This document shows, in pieces, positions 1-6,456 of a stretch of DNA of 64,000 bases. The notes beneath the pieces are model-generated. The model was not told where the DNA came from and searched no databases. It saw only the letters and a program-made list of their open reading frames with translations. The first letter of the stretch is position 1; the number at the start of each line of letters is the position of its first letter. The position numbers and the translations under genes are program-made. Source of the DNA: CBDFJH01 sp965198095 (GTDB lineage: Bacteria > Latescibacterota > UBA2968 > GCA-2709665); the NCBI GenBank assembly GCA_965198095.1, contig OZ240239.1, positions 3,720,001 to 3,784,000 on the forward strand. The letters run 5' to 3'.

Positions 1-2
1 GG

Positions 3-338
3 GAATTCGACGCGATTACCCAGGACTGGTTCAGTCAGCGTACCACCGACTATTGGACGCTCCAATTCACGCTGAATCTCATCGCTCGGGTAGAGATGAT
101 CGAAAAAGAGGTGAAGAAAATCCGACCGCAGGATCCGCGGCTTGGAGAACTGCACACGGAATTCGAGGCGGCGTTGGCGACATACGTGGAGGCATTCACG
201 GACTTCGCGAATCAAATCACGTTCAGGAGCCGGGATCTCCTGGCTGCAGTCAACGAGAAGGTCCGCCAAGGGAACGTTCATCTCATCCGTTTTCAGGTCC
301 TCATGGGCAACCTGGCCGGTCGAGAGATCAGCTTTTAG
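3..338 (+). CDS. C-terminal part of an unidentified protein (5' truncated by window edge)
   Basis: The reading frame is open from base 3 to a TAG at 336-338, so this is the tail of a gene that starts upstream of the window. The 111 visible residues are charged and probably mostly helical, with segments such as IEKEVKKIRPQDP and LLAAVNEKVRQG. I see no signal peptide, membrane segment or catalytic motif, and I do not recognise the family. The first ATG in this frame is at 96, but the coding-like composition upstream makes an internal start unlikely. The stop codon coincides with the outer edge of the inverted-repeat arm at 338-848, so the repeat begins exactly where coding ends. Confidence 0.5.
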   Translation, partial: EFDAITQDWFSQRTTDYWTLQFTLNLIARVEMIEKEVKKIRPQDPRLGELHTEFEAALATYVEAFTDFANQITFRSRDLLAAVNEKVRQGNVHLIRFQVLMGNLAGREISF

Positions 339-848
339 CCTGAATAATTCATAAAAAAGGTTAGGAAAGTCACTCATGCTCTACTTTTCTTGCCGCCCAA
401 GAAAAGTAGACAAAAGAAGGGCTCCTGCCTGCCGCGCCCAACGCGGCGCAGGCAGGCCCCTCAAACGCCGGGGAGGCTCGGGCCGTGGCGACTCAGCCTC
501 ACTGAAAACAACTGGCGCCGCGAAAGGACTGAACTCCTCCCCCCGCCTTATGCCCACTGCGGGACCCGCCCCCACGCCGCGAATTTCCATTCGCCCCCAC
601 ATCCGCCCCCGCACCCGACCCCGTCCCACAGAGGGCCCTGACCCCTGGGAGGAGAAACGCCGAAGCAGCTAGAGATCCGGAACGCCACGGCCGCGATGGC
701 ATCTGGCCCGAATCACTCGTGACATCTGAACAATCTGCGTGCATCCTGGGCTTTCCAGCTATTGCACCAAAACAAAGATTTTCAGCTCAAATTGGACAAC
801 TGATTGTTCTACATAAAATTATGAAGATTTTCAGAAAATTTATGAATT
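338..848 (+). repeat. Left arm of a ~0.5 kb dispersed inverted repeat
   Basis: This segment is the reverse complement of 36109-36669, with high identity at both ends and across most of the length. The arms are 511 and 561 bp. The difference lies mainly in a hairpin-rich block, around 430-470 here, which is longer in the right arm. The arm contains a 12-bp perfect hairpin at 381-409. Its distal 100 bp is AT-rich. Short open frames inside it are low-complexity, occur in both orientations and are probably not genes. I see no transposase, so it is a non-coding dispersed repeat of unknown origin. Confidence 0.9.
381..409. other. 12-bp perfect hairpin inside left repeat arm
   Basis: The sequence CTACTTTTCTTG, loop CCGCC, CAAGAAAAGTAG forms a perfect stem. 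The matching hairpin in the right arm (36598-36626) has two base-pair changes, and both are compensated on the opposite strand of the stem. No T-tract follows, so it is not an obvious terminator. Confidence 0.8.
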
Positions 849-917
849 ATTCACCTTAGGTCGCGCGCGCGTCCGAATGCGACAGGCACCTCGAAGCAGG
901 CGACGATCCAGGAACAC

Positions 918-1841
918 TCAGGGCCTCCGTTTGCGCTTGGCCAGATAGTTGTAGAGCGCCGTATCGAACGGCTCCTCGACGTCGAGGGGCACGTAGTCAA
1001 TCAAGCTTTCCCGGCACTCCTTCCGGAATCGACGCACCGTCCGCTGCACCGAGGCCCGGTATTCCTCGGCGACCTGCCAGGGCTCCGTGGACACGCTGGC
1101 CCCCGATTCGAGATCGATGAACTGCGTCTCGTGGTCAAACGCGAAGTCTCGCTCCCTGGGGTCCAGAATGTGGAAGAGGATGACTTCGTGTTTCCTGTGT
1201 CTGAAATGTTTGAGGCCGGAAAGCGTACGGTCGGGATCATCCAACAGGTCTGACAGGACAATCATCAATCCACGGCGAACGATGCGCTCGGCAAGGTCGT
1301 GGAACGATCCGGCCAGGTCGGTATCCGATCCCTCGGGAAGGCTCTGATGCAACGTGTGGAGCAGCGTATGCAGGTGACTTTCACGAGACCTGGGGGGCAG
1401 ATACGCACGCATTTGACCATCGAAGACGGCGAGACCCACTGCGTCTCGCTGGCGCAGCATGAGATGGGCCAGAGATGCGGCGACGTACGTCGCATACTGG
1501 AACTTCGTGAGGGCCCCGGAGCCGTACGCCATCGATCTGCTCGCGTCTAGAAGGAGATAGGCCTTGAGGTTGGTTTCCTCTTCGAACTGCTTCACGTAGA
1601 GGCGCTCCGTCTTTCCGTAGACCTTCCAATCGACGTCACGCGTGGTATCGCCCGGTATGTAGGGCCTGTATTCGGAGAACTCCACGGAAAACCCGTGGTA
1701 GGGACTCTGGTGCAGTCCTGTGATAAACCCCTCCACGACAAGACGCGCGACAAGATCCAGTCCCGAGAGTCGGGCTACCGCTTCCGGTTTAAGATAGCTC
1801 CTGGAATCGGGTCGCGCAGCGTGGCCCCCCCGCCTCTTCAT
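918..1841 (-). CDS. DUF58 domain protein (vWA-like)
   Basis: This 307-residue protein has the DUF58 signature EFSEYRPYIPGD followed by DVDWKVYGKTERLYVKQFEEE (about residues 54-88). It then has a von Willebrand A-like fold with a MIDAS-type D-x-S-x-S motif at residues 99-103 (DASRS). DUF58 proteins are coupled to MoxR AAA ATPases in many bacteria and are thought to act in metal-dependent assembly or chaperone complexes at the membrane. No membrane segment is visible. Its ATG overlaps the stop of the MoxR gene by 4 bp (ATGA), so the two are translationally coupled. It is the last gene of the 6018-to-918 cluster. I see no clear terminator between it and the repeat arm. Confidence 0.9.
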   Translation of the reverse strand: MKRRGGHAARPDSRSYLKPEAVARLSGLDLVARLVVEGFITGLHQSPYHGFSVEFSEYRPYIPGDTTRDVDWKVYGKTERLYVKQFEEETNLKAYLLLDASRSMAYGSGALTKFQYATYVAASLAHLMLRQRDAVGLAVFDGQMRAYLPPRSRESHLHTLLHTLHQSLPEGSDTDLAGSFHDLAERIVRRGLMIVLSDLLDDPDRTLSGLKHFRHRKHEVILFHILDPRERDFAFDHETQFIDLESGASVSTEPWQVAEEYRASVQRTVRRFRKECRESLIDYVPLDVEEPFDTALYNYLAKRKRRP

Positions 1842-2833
1842 CCCGAACGCTCCTCCATCAGCCTTTTGATCACGTCGACGGGCGTGATCCCTTCCGCCTC
1901 CGCGTGAAAGCTGGTAATCACCCGATGGCGCAGCACCGGGACCGCAGCGGACCTGACATCTCCGATGGAGGCGGCATACCTCCCGTCCAGAACGGCGCGC
2001 GCCTTGGCCGCCAGGACGAGATATCGGGAGGCCCTGGGGCCGGCCCCCCAGCTGACCAGCTCCGAAACATAGCCGGGTGCGCCCGGCGTCCCCGGACGTG
2101 TCCTGCGAACGAGATTCACGGCAAAGTCGATCACGTGATCCGCAACGGGCACCTTTCGGATGAGCGCCTGAAGGTCCACGACCTCTTGGGCAGCCAGCAC
2201 CCGTTTGACCTCAACGGTCTGCGTCCCGGTCGTTGTCTGGACGATCCGCTTTTCTTCCTTCTCGGACGGATAATCGATCCAGAGGTTGAAGATAAACCGA
2301 TCGAGCTGGGCTTCCGGGAGCGGGTAGGTCCCCTCCTGCTCGATCGGGTTCTGGGTCGCCAGAACGAAAAACGGTTCCCGGAGGCGAAAGGTTTTCCCTC
2401 CGGCGGTAACCTCGTGCTCCTGCATGGCCTGGAGCAGCGCGGCCTGTGTCTTCGGGGGCGTGCGGTTGATCTCATCCGCGAGGATGATGTTGGCAAAAAT
2501 GGGGCCCTTCACGAAACGGAAGGCCTTGCGCCCCGAATCCTCCTCCAGGACCTCTGTCCCGGTGATGTCGGAGGGCATGAGATCGGGCGTGAACTGGATT
2601 CGGCTGAACGTCAGATCGAGTGCCCGCGCCAACGTACTGATCAGAAGGGTCTTGGCCAGCCCGGGCACGCCCACGAGCAGACCGTGCCCTCCGCACAGAA
2701 GGGCGATCAGCAGCTGATCGACAATCTCTCTCTGCCCCACGATGACCTTGCCGATCTCCTCGACGACGCGCGCGTGCGCCTCCTTCAGTCTCTCTACGGC
2801 TTCGATGTCATCCGGCAATGGCGACGCCTCCAC
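1838..2833 (-). CDS. MoxR-family AAA ATPase
   Basis: This 331-residue protein has a Walker A motif GVPGLAKT (residues 55-62), a Walker B motif IILADEINR (116-124) and a sensor-1 region with FVLATQNPIEQEGTYPLPE, all characteristic of MoxR ATPases. The length is typical of the family. MoxR ATPases act as chaperone-like motors working with vWA or DUF58 partners, and the partner gene overlaps it directly downstream. It lies 20 bp after the 421-residue exported protein gene. Assignment to the MoxR family is secure; the substrate is unknown. Confidence 0.95.
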   Translation of the reverse strand: MEASPLPDDIEAVERLKEAHARVVEEIGKVIVGQREIVDQLLIALLCGGHGLLVGVPGLAKTLLISTLARALDLTFSRIQFTPDLMPSDITGTEVLEEDSGRKAFRFVKGPIFANIILADEINRTPPKTQAALLQAMQEHEVTAGGKTFRLREPFFVLATQNPIEQEGTYPLPEAQLDRFIFNLWIDYPSEKEEKRIVQTTTGTQTVEVKRVLAAQEVVDLQALIRKVPVADHVIDFAVNLVRRTRPGTPGAPGYVSELVSWGAGPRASRYLVLAAKARAVLDGRYAASIGDVRSAAVPVLRHRVITSFHAEAEGITPVDVIKRLMEERSG

Positions 2834-2853
2834 GATGTGTGCGTTCCCTTTCC

Positions 2854-4119
2854 CTAGGTCTTGCGTTTCTCCTTCCGGGCGGCCGGGAACAGGACGTTGT
2901 TGAGAATCAGCCGGTAGCCTGGAGAGTTTCTGTGCAGGACGAGTTGCGTGGGCGGATCCCCCACGTAATGCTGATAGTCCTCCGGGTCGTGCCCGGCGTA
3001 AAACGTAAACGTGCCCCGGCCGACGTTCCCGTGAATATACTTCACCCAGTCCCTTCCCGGGACCTCTCCCAGAATCGTGACATGCTTCTTGATCCGGCCC
3101 CTTCGGAACGCGGTCGTCTGCCCCATGAACCCCGGCACGACCGGAAGGTGATTCTGCGTGAGCATGGCAGGCACCGGGTCGTACTTCGCCGAAAACTCGA
3201 AAAGCGTGAAGGCATCGGCTTCCGGCCCGCCAAGCGCCCGCTGCTCCTCGAGCGCAATGTCGATGTCCGAGAACTCGTACTCTCCCGGGTCCATAACCAG
3301 CCGGAACCTTTCAAACGCGACCGTTCTCGAGAAATCGAGCTTCCGCTGCGCGCCACGCGCCGGGGGATCCCCGTCGTAAACGCTGTCCACCACGTCGACC
3401 CCGCCCGCGGCCAAGGCGATGTCGAACGTGTCCGTGGCGGAGCACATCGCGAACACGAATCCGCCTGCCTTAATATACTCGAGGATGGCCTCGGCGACCG
3501 CGCCCTTCTGGATGGAAACCTTCGAATATCCGAGGCGCCCCGCAAGGGCTTCGAACTGCGCCTGCTGCCGGCGATACCAGAGTTGGTGCCCGTGGCTTCG
3601 GTAGAACTTCCCGTACTGTCCCGTAAAGTCCTCGTGGTGAAGGTGAAGCCAGTCGTAGTCGGAAAGCTTTCCCGACAGGACTTCCACGTCCCACAATGCA
3701 TCGTACGGGATCTCCGAATAGGTGAGCGCAAGGGTCACGGCGTCATCCCAGGGCTGTTTGTTGGACGGCGTATACACGGCGATCCTGGGGGCTTTCTCGA
3801 GCCGGACGCGGTCCATGTTCGCGTCCGCGATCTCCGCTAAAATTTCGGCCGTCCGCACAGCGCTCAGCATCGAGGCGGCCACGTCGCGCAGCCGAGCTTC
3901 GTTCACGACCGCATCCGTGGCATCCATCAGGAAGGCCCCGCCTCGATAGTTGAGAAGCCATTCCACGGCGATCCCCCGCCCGAGCGCCCAGTAGGCAATG
4001 CCGTAGGCCTTCAAGTGATCTGTCTGTTCCAGGTCCATCGGGATAAGGAGTTTCCCTGCCGAAAGCGGAATCGTCCCGGCGATGAAACAGGCAGATAGCG
4101 CCAAAGCCCTCACCAGCAT
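2854..4119 (-). CDS. Exported protein of the kind often labelled 'asparagine synthetase B'
   Basis: The protein has 421 residues and an N-terminal signal peptide (about residues 1-20, ending near LSAG). The mature N-terminus, KLLIPMDLEQTDHLKAYGIAY, is a conserved opening I recall from FCB-group proteins labelled 'asparagine synthetase B'. I see neither an N-terminal cysteine glutaminase site nor an ATP-pyrophosphatase loop, so that label is doubtful. The middle contains YIKAGGFVFAMCSATDTF, reminiscent of the glutamine-amidotransferase-like fold of DUF4159 proteins. Its ATG directly follows the TAG of the TPR gene with no gap, and MoxR begins 20 bp downstream, so it is probably an exported component of the MoxR-DUF58 system. 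Confidence 0.7.
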   Translation of the reverse strand: MLVRALALSACFIAGTIPLSAGKLLIPMDLEQTDHLKAYGIAYWALGRGIAVEWLLNYRGGAFLMDATDAVVNEARLRDVAASMLSAVRTAEILAEIADANMDRVRLEKAPRIAVYTPSNKQPWDDAVTLALTYSEIPYDALWDVEVLSGKLSDYDWLHLHHEDFTGQYGKFYRSHGHQLWYRRQQAQFEALAGRLGYSKVSIQKGAVAEAILEYIKAGGFVFAMCSATDTFDIALAAGGVDVVDSVYDGDPPARGAQRKLDFSRTVAFERFRLVMDPGEYEFSDIDIALEEQRALGGPEADAFTLFEFSAKYDPVPAMLTQNHLPVVPGFMGQTTAFRRGRIKKHVTILGEVPGRDWVKYIHGNVGRGTFTFYAGHDPEDYQHYVGDPPTQLVLHRNSPGYRLILNNVLFPAARKEKRKT

Positions 4120-6018
4120 CTATCCCGCCTCCTTTCGAAGGGGCCCGGCACCCCTCAGCTTCGTGTTGAGCATCCTGAGTCGCACCCTGGCTTCGTCCGC
4201 CTCCGGACTCCCGGGGTAGCCCGCGATCAGCGCTTCATACGCGCGCCGGGCCTCGTGGTACTGGCCCAGCCGGTCTTCGTAAACGCGCGCCTGGGCGATC
4301 ATCGCGGAGGGGCAGAGCGGGCTCCACGGGATTTCTCTGATGAGCTGCCTCCAGGCTTGAAGGACCTCGGGATAACGTCCCGAGACCTCCAGAATTCCGG
4401 CCATCGCCGCCACCACCCGATCCTTCAGGTCCCATTCGGGTGCCGTCACCAGCAAACCCTCGAGCTGTTCAAGGGCCCGTTCTCGCTGGCCCGTGCGATC
4501 CAATCCCATCGCGACGGCGTAGCGCTTCAGCGCTGCGGGGTCTCCGAGACCGCCCTCGATCAGGGCCGCCAGTTCGAGGGCGTCGTTCAAGGCGTAACTC
4601 GTGGCGGGGCCCGACAGGAGATCCTTCAGGACAGTCAGGGCCGCCTCGAAGTCACCGCTGAGAAACCGGGCTTCGGCCATACGGAAACGCGCCTCCCCCT
4701 GCCCCGCCGCGTTTTCCGAGGCAATCAGCGAGTAAACCCGTTCCGCCTCTTGGAATGCCCCGGAGCGGGTCATCTCCTCGGCGATTCTGAACAGCGCCTT
4801 GTATCGCCACGAGCTGCGACGCCCGATATCCACAACAGCCTGAAACCACTTCAGGGCGCCCGTCGCGTCTCCATACGCCTGAATCATCAGGTCTCCGAGA
4901 CGATACCGGGCCTCGTCCGCCTCGGGACGTTCCGGGTCGTCTGCCAGGAGCAGGGAGAACAGTCGCCGGGCCTCGTCGGCAAGACCGCGACCTGCCTCCG
5001 CACGAGCGAGCGCAAGCAGCAGCCGCGGCCTTGCGACGGGTCTGTCGAACCGGTCGAGCAGGCTTCGATAGGCCACGGAGGCGGTCTCCAAATCTCCATG
5101 GTCCAGAGAGGTCTCGGCAAGTCGCGAAAGCAGCGACCAGTGGCGGTTCGTCTCCTTCAAACGGGACGTCAGGACCTCCAACGCGGGACCGGCCTGTCCG
5201 GACTGAATCGCGTAGTCGACCAACAGTTCCAGCCGTACGTCGTCATCGGGATGCGCCTGAACCTCCTTCCGGAGGCGCGTAAGGATCTCCTTCCGCCCGA
5301 CGCCCTCCTTTGCGAACTGCCTCAAACGCGACTCGACGAACCGGAGATGACTCCGGTTTTTTCCGAGGAGGCGCAGGTATTCGGAAACGGCCTCCGGGTA
5401 AAGCGCGCGGCGCTCGGCCAACACCGCGAGCTCTCTCGCGAACAGCGAGGGGCGGCCGAGCGCCGTCCGGCCCTTCCGATAGATCGCGGCCGCCTCTTCA
5501 TACAGGTGATGCTTTCGATACTGCTCCGCCAGCATACCGTAGTTCCGGGGCCGCCTGCCCTCCAGCAAGATCCCCTGCCATCGCTGCATCGCCTCTTCCT
5601 TCCGGCCCAAGGCGTAGAGGGCGTCTCCGAGTCTCGAAAGCGCCGTGACGTCTCTTGGGGCCCTCCGGATCCTGGGTTCCAGAAGATCGACCACTTCCTC
5701 CAGGCGGCCGCCTTTTGAGAGCGCATCCGTCAATCGATAGAGGATATCCGACCGTCTCGGATGTGCGGAATGGAGATCCCTGTAGATCGTGACGGCCGCC
5801 TCCAGCTTCCCCGAGGCCTCGAGCGCGGCCGCATCCGCCAACGCCCGGCGGACATCCCCGAAGTCGGCCCACGCCGAATGCGTCAGGAGCAGAAGGAAGA
5901 ACAGGGCTGCGAGGCCCGCCGTCACGGGCGCCGGCGCATCCGCTTCCGTTGGAATGGGGCATTGATCGTTGGAGATCGAGGGCTGCCTTTCCATGATATG
6001 TACAGAAATTCTCGACAT
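4120..6018 (-). CDS. Exported tetratricopeptide-repeat protein
   Basis: The protein has 632 residues. An N-terminal hydrophobic segment (about residues 34-50, AGLAALFFLLLLTHSAWA) looks like a signal peptide. The rest consists of TPR-like helical repeats, for example DILYRLTDALSKGGRLEEVVD, EARRAYEALIAGYPGSPEADE and EAERVYSLIASENAAG. Such proteins scaffold periplasmic or outer-membrane complexes. It is the first gene of a four-gene cluster and its stop touches the next start. A second possible start lies 8 codons in (5994). The upstream side borders the accessory island, so its promoter should lie in 6019-6190, but I could not identify one. Confidence 0.85.
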   Translation of the reverse strand: MSRISVHIMERQPSISNDQCPIPTEADAPAPVTAGLAALFFLLLLTHSAWADFGDVRRALADAAALEASGKLEAAVTIYRDLHSAHPRRSDILYRLTDALSKGGRLEEVVDLLEPRIRRAPRDVTALSRLGDALYALGRKEEAMQRWQGILLEGRRPRNYGMLAEQYRKHHLYEEAAAIYRKGRTALGRPSLFARELAVLAERRALYPEAVSEYLRLLGKNRSHLRFVESRLRQFAKEGVGRKEILTRLRKEVQAHPDDDVRLELLVDYAIQSGQAGPALEVLTSRLKETNRHWSLLSRLAETSLDHGDLETASVAYRSLLDRFDRPVARPRLLLALARAEAGRGLADEARRLFSLLLADDPERPEADEARYRLGDLMIQAYGDATGALKWFQAVVDIGRRSSWRYKALFRIAEEMTRSGAFQEAERVYSLIASENAAGQGEARFRMAEARFLSGDFEAALTVLKDLLSGPATSYALNDALELAALIEGGLGDPAALKRYAVAMGLDRTGQRERALEQLEGLLVTAPEWDLKDRVVAAMAGILEVSGRYPEVLQAWRQLIREIPWSPLCPSAMIAQARVYEDRLGQYHEARRAYEALIAGYPGSPEADEARVRLRMLNTKLRGAGPLRKEAG

Positions 6019-6191
6019 GCATCACCGTCTCTTTCGCGCACCGCGTTAGGCGACGGTCTCCGGCGAGCTGTTCCGAAGACCGTTCAGCGGCGTTCCTGCA
6101 GGATGCCCGGCGGGCCGGGTCGTCTGGCAGCGGCGTTCGGGCCCTCACGTCTGTCATTCCCGGATTTCAATGAGGCGCTGCGGCCCGTGAC

Positions 6192-6230
6192 AAGCCCCGT
6201 GTCCCTGAGTGCCCAATGAGCGAGCTGTTC
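6192..6230 (+). repeat. Direct repeat copy 1 at island left edge
   Basis: Thirty-nine bases, starting AAGCCCCGTGTCCCTGAGTG and ending GAGCTGTTC, are identical to 21064-21102 in the same orientation. Weaker similarity continues for about 30 bp (ACCGAATCG...). Confidence 0.85.
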
Positions 6231-6329
6231 GGCCGATCATCACCGAATCGTCAATGCACACCGGAGTTCCCAAAGAGAGCACTTTACAGTTGACACGATA
6301 TGCCCTTGGAATAAACGAAAATGATAACT

Positions 6330-6393
6330 CCTGGCCCTTTTCTGACTGTAATCGGCTTAAATCTTCGGCCCTCCCAAGACTGGTTGTCTTCGC
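6330..6393 (+). repeat. Duplicated 64-bp fragment of the adjacent peptidase gene
   Basis: This segment matches 6980-7043 inside the Ig-like repeat region of the peptidase gene, in the same orientation. By eye there are five differences, all transitions. It lies 64 bp beyond that gene's stop, so it is a non-coding relic of a repeat unit. Confidence 0.75.
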
Positions 6394-6456
6394 AGTCCTC
6401 GGTGAGCACCCTCGTGCACCCATGCTGAAGCCCGCACAATTCGGGCCCGCCCGGAT

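Larger units (their letters stand above)
6019..6456. other. Intergenic stretch with repeat fragments
   Basis: I see no convincing gene here. The stretch holds one copy of a 39-bp direct repeat (6192-6230) shared with 21064-21102. It also holds a 22-bp GAGAGCAC/GTTGACAC repeat (6275-6296) and a 64-bp duplicate of coding sequence from the downstream peptidase gene (6330-6393). It forms the left boundary of the accessory island. Confidence 0.6.

Noticed and set aside
376..744. Overlapping open frames on both strands within the repeat arm
   Set aside because: They are proline/arginine-rich low-complexity frames with no ribosome-binding site, and the right arm gives different translations, so they are non-coding.
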